Shown in pieces: positions 7,219 to 12,946 of a stretch of DNA of 13,741 nt. The position numbers and the translations under genes were made by a program. Location of the stretch: assembly GCA_964461295.1 (NCBI GenBank), contig CAYWTX010000279.1:1-13741 (forward strand). The letters run 5' to 3'. Under the pieces are notes generated by a model. The model saw only the letters and a list, made by a program, of their open reading frames with translations. It made no database searches and was not told the DNA's origin. Origin of the DNA: CAYWTX01 sp964461295 (lineage in GTDB: Bacteria; Planctomycetota; Phycisphaerae; SM23-33). The first letter of the stretch is position 1. The number at the start of each line of letters is the position of its first letter.

Positions 7219-7357
7219 GTTCGCGGACGTTCACGCCAGTCGAACAGGAGAAAGGGCCTGCGGGGGTTGACGGGATCGTCGAGGCGGCAGCGGGCCGTCG
7301 CCCGGCCGGCGCCCGACCGTCGCGAGCAAAGCGTGTGTACACGCCCTCTCTTACGGT

Positions 7358-7471
7358 CCGTCACGAAATAACCTGAGCAAACCAGTCTTGGTGGCACAGC
7401 TTTCCAAACTGTGCAGCACAGGTCGGAGACCTGTGCCACCTGGGAAACGTGAACAAGTTATTTCGTGACGG
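7358..7471. repeat. Small MITE-like or REP-like element with perfect 15-bp terminal inverted repeats
   Basis: CCGTCACGAAATAAC (7358-7372) and GTTATTTCGTGACGG (7457-7471) are perfect inverted repeats bounding 114 bp. The interior folds as a three-way junction. GGTG (7390-7393) pairs with CACC (7437-7440). Inside are hairpin 1 (GCACAG 7394-7399 with CTGTGC 7409-7414) and hairpin 2 (GCACAGGTC 7416-7424 with GACCTGTGC 7428-7436, loop GGA). CTTACGG occurs as a direct repeat just outside (7350-7356 and 7475-7481), but does not directly abut the termini. No transposase is encoded. Confidence 0.8.
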
Positions 7472-7572
7472 CGCCTTACGGCGAACACGGCTTGGTCGTG
7501 TCCGGACCCGCCCAGAGGGCGTTCCTCGCGAGAAGGGGGCGTGTACGCACAGTCCTTCGCGTCCGGCGGGGC

Positions 7573-7617
7573 GGCTGTGCGGCGTCCCGCGGCATCGCGA
7601 AGGTGAGGGACACAGCC
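7573..7617. repeat. Intergenic palindrome (bulged hairpin)
   Basis: GGCTGT (7573-7578) pairs with ACAGCC (7612-7617), and GTCCC (7584-7588) pairs with GGGAC (7607-7611), leaving a 5-nt bulge on the left side and an 18-nt loop. There is no T-tract, so it is not an obvious terminator. Confidence 0.6.
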
Positions 7618-7633
7618 GGTGCCAAAGGCTTGA

Positions 7634-7661
7634 CACTCGATACTCGACACTCGACACTTCC
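7634..7661. repeat. 7-bp tandem array (CACTCGA type) abutting the DUF1015 start codon
   Basis: Four consecutive 7-bp units, CACTCGA, TACTCGA, CACTCGA and CACTTCC, end only 5 nt before the ATG at 7667. The array occupies the place where a ribosome-binding site would be expected, and none is present. Confidence 0.8.
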
Positions 7662-7666
7662 TGCCC

Positions 7667-8950
7667 ATGGACATCAAACCGATTCGCGGATGGCGGTACG
7701 CACAGCGCGACATCAGTTCGCTCATCGCCCCGCCGTATGACATCCTCAACGGCGCCGAAAAGGCGCAGTTCCTGGCCGGCAACGCCCAGAACATCGTGGC
7801 CGTGGACATGCCGCACGTGCCGCCCAAGGAGCTGGGGCCCGATGCCGAGTATGCGGCGGCGGCGGCGAAGTTGGGGGAGTGGAAGGCCGGCGGCGTGCTG
7901 GCGCAGGACGCCGAGGCCGCGCTGTACGTGTACGAGCAGAGCTTCCCGTGGGGCGGCAGGACGTACTGCCGGCGGGCGATGCTGTGCGGCGTGCGTGCGG
8001 GCGAACTTGGCAGGGACGTCATCCCGCACGAGCACGTGTTCGCCGGGCCCCTCGCCGACCGGCTGCGCCTGACCGAGCACACCCACATGCAGCTGTCGCC
8101 GATCTTCGGCTTCTACGACGACCCCGGCAAGCGCGTGGGCAAGGCCCTGGCTGCCGCGGCCGCCGGAAGGCCCGTCGCCGAGGGCGTCATGCGCGGCGTG
8201 GCCGAACGGCTGTGGAAGATCACCGAACCGGCCGTGGTGGCGGACGTGGCGAAAGCGTTGCAGCCGGTGCCGGTGTTCATCGCCGACGGGCACCACCGGT
8301 ACACGACGGCCCTGAACTACGTGACGGCCCTGGCGGCCAGGCAGAAGATCGCGCCGACGCACGAGGCGAACTTCGTGATGTTTGCCCTGGTGGCTCGCGA
8401 CGATCCCGGCTTGCTTATCCTGCCGACGCACCGGCTGTTCACCAACCTGCGGGCGGAGGGATCGGTGGAAGCCCTGGCGGCGGCGCTGCCGGAGTTTTCG
8501 TGGCGGAAGCACCGCGGCGGCGCGGGCGTGACGGCCGCGTACGTCGAGGGCCTGCTGGCCGACGCGGGGCCGTTGGCGGTGGTGTTGGTGAGCGGAACGG
8601 GCGCGACGGTATGGGTGGCCAGGCTGGAGGAACTCGACGCGATGCGCAAGGCGGCGCCGGACCAGATCGACGAGTGGCGGGTCCTGCCGCCGGCCATTCT
8701 GCACAAGCTCATCGTGGACAAGGGCGTCCGCAACTGGTCGGCAGGCGCCCCGGCCATCGAGTACACCGCGTACACCGAGCAGGTGCTGGAGGCGTGTCGC
8801 GCTGGCCGGGCGCAGCTTGGGGCCTGCCTGCCGGGCATCGGCGTGGCGGCGGTGGAGGCGGTGGCGCAGAAGGGCGCCGCCATGCCGCACAAGAGCACGT
8901 ACTTCTACCCCAAGCTGGCGACGGGAGTGGTGCTCAAACCGTTGGAGTAG
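7667..8950 (+). CDS. DUF1015 family protein
   Basis: A 427-residue protein with the recognisable DUF1015 pattern: APPYDI (21-26), IPHEHVFAGPLADRL (119-133), SPIFGFY (144-150), ADGHHRYTTAL (206-216), and a C-terminal HKSTYFYPKL segment. No signal peptide or membrane segment is seen, so it is probably cytoplasmic. The biochemical role is not established from this sequence. The DGHHRY motif recalls the ParB-like nucleotide-handling fold of free serine kinases, and I recall DUF1015 genes sitting near serine biosynthesis genes in clostridia, so a kinase-like role is possible. No such neighbour is seen here. ATG 7667 gives the standard family N-terminus (IKPIRGWRY) but lacks a Shine-Dalgarno sequence, because a 7-bp repeat array lies directly upstream. 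It appears monocistronic. Confidence 0.9.
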   Translation: MDIKPIRGWRYAQRDISSLIAPPYDILNGAEKAQFLAGNAQNIVAVDMPHVPPKELGPDAEYAAAAAKLGEWKAGGVLAQDAEAALYVYEQSFPWGGRTYCRRAMLCGVRAGELGRDVIPHEHVFAGPLADRLRLTEHTHMQLSPIFGFYDDPGKRVGKALAAAAAGRPVAEGVMRGVAERLWKITEPAVVADVAKALQPVPVFIADGHHRYTTALNYVTALAARQKIAPTHEANFVMFALVARDDPGLLILPTHRLFTNLRAEGSVEALAAALPEFSWRKHRGGAGVTAAYVEGLLADAGPLAVVLVSGTGATVWVARLEELDAMRKAAPDQIDEWRVLPPAILHKLIVDKGVRNWSAGAPAIEYTAYTEQVLEACRAGRAQLGACLPGIGVAAVEAVAQKGAAMPHKSTYFYPKLATGVVLKPLE

Positions 8951-9507
8951 GGTCTTGTCGGGTTGTGGCGAGGAAGGGAGCGAATCGTGGGGACTGACTG
9001 GAGTATGGGGACCGTAGAGATGGGTTCTCGGCCTCGATCACCCACCGTCAGTCCCCAATGGCGGTTCTCCATCGCCTGGCCGCGGGAGGTCGCCAGTTCG
9101 TCCCGCAAGAGGGGGCGCGAAGAATGTTTTTTCTTCTGTAACCCAATGGCGGGGATCCGCCAATAGAAACTAGGGGGTCTGTGCGGCCTTCGTGGTCGCG
9201 GCGGAGCCTGCTTTGGCTGAATGTGGAGATTTCGCGAATCTCTCTGTTGCGGCAGGTGTTTGACATTTCAGATGGAATGATGCTTGGGGAATCGTGCGAA
9301 GACCGGGCGTTTCTCCATCGGCGGAAGATGGACTGGCGTGCTGGGAGCAAGTCGACACGTCAGGCGGCGTCATGTCAGCGACCGTAAGGGCGAAGGTGTG
9401 ATCTTGGCTGCGAGCGAAGTACGCACGTCTCGGCGGCAGCATCGCAACTCGCTGTCAGCCTTGTTGTTGTTGCGCGTTCTGCAGTAACGTTGTTGGGAGG
9501 TACGGTC
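8951..9507. other. 557 bp spacer before the cold-shock gene, no gene recognised
   Basis: Short frames on both strands have no recognisable domains. The first 200 bp are palindromic: GGGGACTGAC (8989-8998) with GTCAGTCCCC (9047-9056), and TGGCGG (9147-9152) with CCGCCA (9157-9162). An 11-bp direct repeat, CCCAATGGCGG, occurs at 9054 and 9142. The remaining 300 bp look lower in GC than the neighbouring genes and could include a cold-shock leader. An isolated TTGACA at 9260-9265 lacks a matching -10 box. Confidence 0.6.
8989..9056. repeat. Long palindrome downstream of the DUF1015 gene
   Basis: A perfect 10-bp inverted repeat (GGGGACTGAC at 8989-8998 and GTCAGTCCCC at 9047-9056) encloses a second short stem (TGGGT with ACCCA). 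It starts 38 nt after the DUF1015 stop codon but has no T-tract, so a terminator role is doubtful. Confidence 0.7.
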
Positions 9508-9717
9508 ATGGCCAAGGGCACGGTCAAGTGGTTCAATGACGCAAAGGGCTTTGGTTTCCTTCGTGCTGAAGGTCAGGAACAGGACATCTTCGTCCACTAC
9601 TCAGCCGTGCAGGCTGACGGATTCCGCTCGCTCGCCGAAGGCGAGGCGGTGGAGTTCGAGTTGGTCCAGGGGCCCAAGGGCCTCAAGGCCGAGAAGGTGA
9701 CCCGGCCCACAAACTGA
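9508..9717 (+). CDS. Cold-shock domain protein (CspA family)
   Basis: A 69-residue single cold-shock domain protein, the typical length for CspA-type RNA chaperones that bind single-stranded RNA or DNA and melt mRNA structure. Visible motifs: GTVKWFN (4-10), RNP1 KGFGFL (13-18) and RNP2 IFVHYS (27-32). The ATG at 9508 is preceded by GGGAGG at 9495-9500 with 7 nt spacing. An in-frame TTG at 9490 would add six residues ahead of the family N-terminus and precedes the ribosome site, so I reject it. A weak promoter-like pair, TTGTTG (9461-9466) and TAACGT (9485-9490), lies just upstream. The gene converges on leuA; a 7-bp stem (9729-9735 with 9749-9755) follows its stop without a T-tract. Confidence 0.95.
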   Translation: MAKGTVKWFNDAKGFGFLRAEGQEQDIFVHYSAVQADGFRSLAEGEAVEFELVQGPKGLKAEKVTRPTN

Positions 9718-9854
9718 CGTTTCAGCACTGGCGTCGGCATGCGAAGCAGACGCCAAGGCGTGAGTTCAGCGAAGGCGTAAGCGCCCCGCGTTGTGGCCCG
9801 CGTTGGGCGTCTTGCCGATGCGATGCTTCGCGCGTCGCGCTCTGTGGGGAGTAG

Positions 9855-11555
9855 TCACTGGCTCTTGGCCTGCTCGCGAACCACGCGGTTCAGCCCGGCG
9901 ACGATCGCGCGTGCCGCGGCCTGGCCGATGTTCGTGTCCTTTCCGACGCCGAACACGATGCCGTTGCCCGGCAGCTTGAGCGGCACGTATGCCACGGCGG
10001 CCGCGTCGGCGCCCTTGCCCACGGCCTGCTCGTGGTAGTCGTCCACCTCGAACCGCGGGGAGCCCAGTTTCCGCATCGCGTTGACGAAGGCGGAGATCGG
10101 TCCGTTGCCGTCGGCGGTCACGCGATGCTCCTGGCCATCCACTTTGATATGCACCTCGCCGTGAATCTGGCGGGGGTCGTTCTCGTCGGGGCGCGGCCAG
10201 TAACCGACCAGTTCGTAGGGTCCGGGCGGGGTGACGAATCGCGACTCGAACGTGCGGTACACCTCCTGGCTGGTGATCTCCCGGCCTACTTCGTCGGCGA
10301 GGGTCTGCACGGCGGCGCCGAGTTCGGGCAGCATGGTCTTGGGCAGTTCGAGGCCGAACTCGTGCTCCAGGACCCAGGCGGCGCCGCCCTTGCCGGATTG
10401 GGAGTTGATGCGGATGAGCCGCTCGTACTTCCGCCCCAGGTCGGCGGGGTCGATGTGCAGGTAGGGCACCTTCCAGCGAGCGCCGAACTTGGCGGGGGCT
10501 TCCTTGAGCTTGTGCAGCCCTTTGCGTATGGCGTCCTGATGCGAGCCGCTGAACGCGGTGAACACGTACTGTCCGGCGTACGGCTGGCGGTAGTAGACCG
10601 GCATGCCGGTGAGCCGTTCGACGGCGGCGGCGATCTCGTCCAGGCGGCTGAAGTCCAGGCCCGTGGCGATGCCGCGCGAGTGCAGGTTGCCCGCCATGGT
10701 GACGAGATCGACGTTGCCCGTGCGCTCGCCGTGGCCGAACAGCGTGCCCTCGACCCGATGCGCCCCGGCTTGCAGGGCCATCTCGGTCGAGGCGACGGCC
10801 ATGCCCTGGTCGTTGTGCGAGTGCAGCGAGATGAGGACGCGGTCCATCGCGGCAAAGCGGCGGGCGAACAACTCGATCATGTCGGCGTAGTGGGTGGGGG
10901 GACGGCGCTCGACCGTGGCCGGCAGGTTCAGGAGGATCGGCCTGGCCGGCGTTGCCTTGCCCCAGGCCTCGACCACGGCCGAGCAGATCTCGACGACGAA
11001 GTTCATGTCGCTGTCGGTGAATTCCTCGGGGGAGAACTCCAGGCGCATGTCGCAGGAAGGTTGGGCGTCGGCGCCTGCTCGCACCTGGCGCATGGCCTTG
11101 ACCACCATGTCCAGCGTCTGGCGGGGGGTGAGGCCGAACACCTGCTCCATGTGCAGCGGGCTGGTGGCGCAGTAGGCGTGGAAGATGGCCCGCGGCGCCC
11201 CGGCCAGCGATTCCAGCGTGCTATCGATGAGGTGCTCGCGGCACTGCGTGAGCACCATGGGGAAGACATCGTCGGGAACGTGGGCGTCCTCGATGAGTCG
11301 GCGCGTGAACTCGAAGTCGTCCTTGCCCGCGGAGGGGAAGGAGACCTCGATGTGCTTGAAGCCGATATCGCAGAGCAGGCGGAAGTACTCGAGCTTCTGC
11401 GGGGGCAGCAGCGGGTTGGGCAGGGCCTGGTTGCCGTCGCGCAGGTCGACGGAACACCAGATGGGCGCCGACGTGATCGTCCGATCTGGCCACTGCCTGT
11501 CGGGCAGTTCGATCGCCTCGGGGGCGATGTACTTCGGTGTGTTGGACGCCGCCAT
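9855..11555 (-). CDS. leuA: 2-isopropylmalate synthase
   Basis: A 566-residue enzyme condensing acetyl-CoA with 2-oxoisovalerate, the committed step of leucine synthesis. The N-terminal part is the HMGL-like TIM barrel: WCSVDLRDGNQAL (33-45, with the R39/D40 catalytic pair), the metal-binding HSHND (H235 and H237), and LFGHGERTGNVDLV (262-275). The C-terminal part (about 440-566) is the LeuA dimer/regulatory domain, expected to give leucine feedback inhibition. Length and motifs fit the long, actinobacterial-type LeuA and not the E. coli type. The frame opens at 11603, but ATG 11555 has an AAGGAG site (11562-11567) 6 nt upstream and gives the family N-terminus, so it is preferred. No other leucine genes are visible nearby. 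The 700 bp upstream spacer has strong hairpins that could form a leader. Confidence 0.95.
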   Translation of the reverse strand: MAASNTPKYIAPEAIELPDRQWPDRTITSAPIWCSVDLRDGNQALPNPLLPPQKLEYFRLLCDIGFKHIEVSFPSAGKDDFEFTRRLIEDAHVPDDVFPMVLTQCREHLIDSTLESLAGAPRAIFHAYCATSPLHMEQVFGLTPRQTLDMVVKAMRQVRAGADAQPSCDMRLEFSPEEFTDSDMNFVVEICSAVVEAWGKATPARPILLNLPATVERRPPTHYADMIELFARRFAAMDRVLISLHSHNDQGMAVASTEMALQAGAHRVEGTLFGHGERTGNVDLVTMAGNLHSRGIATGLDFSRLDEIAAAVERLTGMPVYYRQPYAGQYVFTAFSGSHQDAIRKGLHKLKEAPAKFGARWKVPYLHIDPADLGRKYERLIRINSQSGKGGAAWVLEHEFGLELPKTMLPELGAAVQTLADEVGREITSQEVYRTFESRFVTPPGPYELVGYWPRPDENDPRQIHGEVHIKVDGQEHRVTADGNGPISAFVNAMRKLGSPRFEVDDYHEQAVGKGADAAAVAYVPLKLPGNGIVFGVGKDTNIGQAAARAIVAGLNRVVREQAKSQ

Positions 11556-11606
11556 CGTCAACTCCTTAGGAAGTCCCGCACGTGCCGGCGAGCGGGAGAC
11601 CACGGA

Positions 11607-11741
11607 TTACACGAAGGAAGAACGGGTTTCGCGAACGGGAAAGGGGAGTGGAACAGGGATGAACGCCGATGAAGAGGATGCGGTGAGACTCCGGTACCAT
11701 CTGCGGCCATCCCCGGCGGGGCCTGCGACTGGACCCATCAT
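11607..11741 (-). CDS. Possible small ORF upstream of leuA (44 aa)
   Basis: An ATG-ATG start at 11741 is preceded on the minus strand by AGGAGAGGAACC, a good ribosome site. The frame (beginning MMGPVAGPAGDGRRWY) closes with TAA 51 nt before the leuA start. The peptide resembles no family I know and is not rich in Leu, Ile or Val codons, so it is not a classical attenuator leader peptide. Its second half overlaps degenerate repeat-like sequence. It is probably non-coding, and is listed only because of the ribosome site. Confidence 0.2.
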   Translation of the reverse strand: MMGPVAGPAGDGRRWYRSLTASSSSAFIPVPLPFPVRETRSSFV

Positions 11742-11824
11742 GGTTCCTCTCCTCTTCTCGTGCCCTTCATCTTCACTCGGGCAACTCGTAATCTCTCGGG
11801 TTCGCACGCGGGGCAGATCCCGCC

Positions 11825-11876
11825 AAAAGAAAAAGGCTTCGCCATCCCTTCGGGACCGCGAAGCCATGCTTTTTTC
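11825..11876. terminator. Strong bidirectional intrinsic terminator, strongest on the minus strand
   Basis: GGCTTCGC (11835-11842) pairs with GCGAAGCC (11858-11865), with an inner TCCC/GGGA stem around a TTC loop. On the minus strand the stem is followed immediately by TTTTTCTTTT. On the plus strand it is followed by ATGCTTTTTT. No gene ends close by on either strand. It either ends an unrecognised RNA, ends a long 3' UTR of the regulator at 12256, or attenuates leuA, which starts 270 nt downstream. Confidence 0.8.
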
Positions 11877-12100
11877 GTGTGGTCTCGCGATCCGTCAGCG
11901 CAGGGCAAGCCCTAGGTTCGCAAGCAGGGCCACACGGTTGTGCTGACGGATCATCATTGGCCTCACTGGACATCATATCGGCACAGGGGCGGTCCGGCAA
12001 GGAGGAAAATCGCGGCATCGCCGAGGCGCCGACCCGAAGGTTTGCCGGCCGCCGCAGCGCGTGGTTGCCTCGGCGCTGAGGGCCTGTGCCAACCCCGGCG
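11835..12100 (-). ncRNA. Candidate structured RNA or leuA leader (unidentified)
   Basis: Read on the minus strand, the region is closed by GGCACAGG (12090-12083) with CCTGTGCC (11987-11980). Inside is a 9-bp stem (12075-12067 with 12027-12019). Next is an 11-bp stem, GATCCGTCAGC with GCTGACGGATC (11952-11942 with 11899-11889), whose loop contains AGGGCAAGCCCT. It ends in the terminator at 11865-11835. I compared it by eye with RNase P, tmRNA, SRP, 6S and T-box signatures and found no match. High GC makes chance stems common, so confidence is low. Confidence 0.3.
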
Positions 12101-12101
12101 C

Positions 12102-12140
12102 AAAACAGATCGGGCGGCCGGTCATGGACCAGCCGCCCGA
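12102..12140 (-). terminator. Perfect long hairpin, likely terminator of the HTH regulator gene
   Basis: TCGGGCGGC (12110-12118) pairs with GCCGCCCGA (12132-12140), and GGTC (12120-12123) pairs with GACC (12127-12130) around a 3-nt loop, with one C/A mismatch between. On the minus strand it is followed by TCTGTTTT, a modest T-tract. It lies about 115 nt beyond the regulator stop codon. Confidence 0.55.
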
Positions 12141-12255
12141 CTGCTCCCGTGCGGGCTTCAAGGTCCACACGGGGCGTCCGCTGCCGCCCGCCACACTCAC
12201 GCGAACCGGCCGCGCCCGGCAAGGGGGGTCCCTCCGGTCGGCCCGCGAGGGTAAC

Positions 12256-12828
12256 TCAACTGAAGAGGTTGGTGGCCTCCTGGGCCGCGGCGGCCAGGGC
12301 CGCCGGCGTCAGGGGCGAAGTCAGGCACCCGTCGAACCCGCCGCCGGTCAGGCGGATGCGGCGGTGCTCCTGGTCGAGGGCAAGGAGGGCCAGCACGGTG
12401 GCGTGCAGGTCCTCGGCCTCCTTGATGCACCGGCAGAAGGCCAGGGCCGCCTCTTCGTCGGCTGCGCCCACCACGACCAGGTGCGGGCGCATCCGCTGGG
12501 CGAACATCGCGCCGCGGATGGTGTCCTCGGCCGCACGCACCTCATAGCGGTCGCTGGCGTTCACGATGTCGGCCAGGTCCAGTCCGACCGGGGTGGCCAC
12601 CAGGAGGATGCGGCACCGTCCGAGGTCCAGCCCGTCGAGGGGCAGATCGTGTGCGCGCATGAAGGCGATGAGTTGGGTGCGGGGGATGCGGCGGTCGCGG
12701 CTGCCCGGGATGCGGTAGCCGCGGAGTTTGCCGGTGTCGAACCACTTGGTGACGGTGCGGGCGGCCACGCCGCAGATTCTGGCCACTTCGCCGGTCGTCA
12801 GGACATCTCGTCTTCCCGTGGTTCGCAT
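12256..12828 (-). CDS. HTH (MerR/excisionase-like) DNA-binding protein with degenerate receiver domain
   Basis: A 190-residue protein. Residues 9-60 form a MerR/excisionase-type winged helix (LTTGEVARICGVAARTVTKWF, then a GYRIPGSRDRRIP wing). Residues 71-187 have the alternating hydrophobic strand pattern of a response-regulator receiver. The receiver lacks the key residues: the acidic pair is ATP (78-80), the phospho-acceptor Asp position is G111 (PHLVVVGAAD), and the conserved Lys is S161 (TSPLT). It would not be phosphorylated in the normal way. The frame extends to a TTG at 12900 and an ATG at 12873, but ATG 12828 has GGGAG 5 nt upstream (12834-12838) and is preferred. It diverges from the helicase gene, with 118 bp between start codons. 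The target is unknown. Confidence 0.85.
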   Translation of the reverse strand: MRTTGRRDVLTTGEVARICGVAARTVTKWFDTGKLRGYRIPGSRDRRIPRTQLIAFMRAHDLPLDGLDLGRCRILLVATPVGLDLADIVNASDRYEVRAAEDTIRGAMFAQRMRPHLVVVGAADEEAALAFCRCIKEAEDLHATVLALLALDQEHRRIRLTGGGFDGCLTSPLTPAALAAAAQEATNLFS

Positions 12829-12910
12829 CGCTGCTCCCGGAGCCGGTGTTGCCGCTCGTGTCGTTGGTTTCATCGGCAAGCGGCGGCGAGGCTTTAGCAA
12901 GCACGGCGGA

Positions 12911-12940
12911 TTGCGGAAGGCCGAACGGTTCCGCTATAGT
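12911..12940 (+). promoter_or_regulatory. Sigma-70-type promoter for the helicase gene, predicting a leaderless mRNA
   Basis: TTGCGG (12911-12916) and TATAGT (12935-12940) are separated by 18 bp. The GTG start at 12947 lies 6 nt after the -10 box, so transcription should begin at or next to the start codon. No Shine-Dalgarno sequence is present. The -35 box is identical to that of the aminopeptidase promoter. Confidence 0.6.
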
Positions 12941-12946
12941 GCGCGG

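Larger units (their letters stand above)
7219..7666. other. 448 bp repeat-rich spacer, no gene recognised
   Basis: No convincing reading frame is present. The spacer contains an outer inverted repeat (7333-7346 with 7537-7550, 13 of 14 complementary), the inner terminally inverted element at 7358-7471, a hairpin at 7573-7617, and a 7-bp tandem array at 7634-7661 that abuts the DUF1015 start. No clear T-tract terminator for pfp is visible. Confidence 0.7.
11556..12255. other. 700 bp spacer between leuA and the HTH regulator; no firm gene, many hairpins
   Basis: There is no recognisable protein. On the minus strand, in order, are: a perfect hairpin with a weak T-tract (12140-12102), a multi-stem region closed by 11980-11987 with 12083-12090, an 11-bp stem (11889-11899 with 11942-11952), a strong terminator (11835-11865), a 44-codon frame with a good ribosome site (11741-11607), and a stretch resembling decayed low-complexity repeat (about 11600-11690). 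Confidence 0.6.

Noticed and set aside
7630..7658. TTGACA as a -35 box for the DUF1015 gene
   Set aside because: The hexamer comes from the edge of the 7-bp array and there is no -10-like sequence at the right distance.
7361..8890. 509-codon minus-strand open frame opposite the DUF1015 gene
   Set aside because: It is antisense to a complete DUF1015 protein and passes through the intergenic repeat elements.
9170..9442. 90-codon minus-strand frame upstream of the cold-shock gene
   Set aside because: It has no domain, no convincing ribosome site and non-protein-like composition.
10032..11672. 546-codon plus-strand open frame opposite leuA
   Set aside because: It is antisense to leuA, with Gly/Val/Arg-biased composition and no family match.
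11848..11865. GGGACCGCG resembling a T-box antiterminator motif
   Set aside because: It lies on the strand away from leuA and inside the terminator stem; no specifier-loop architecture is visible.
11985..12015. GGTCCGGCAAGGAGG resembling the SRP RNA apical motif
   Set aside because: The match is partial and the flanking sequence cannot form the long SRP hairpin.
11773..12222. 149-codon minus-strand frame in the leuA-regulator spacer
   Set aside because: It crosses the strong terminator and several perfect hairpins and resembles no protein family.
12061..12897. 278-codon plus-strand open frame over the HTH regulator
   Set aside because: The opposite strand encodes a clear HTH domain with a good ribosome site; this frame is domainless and Gly/Arg/Ala-biased.
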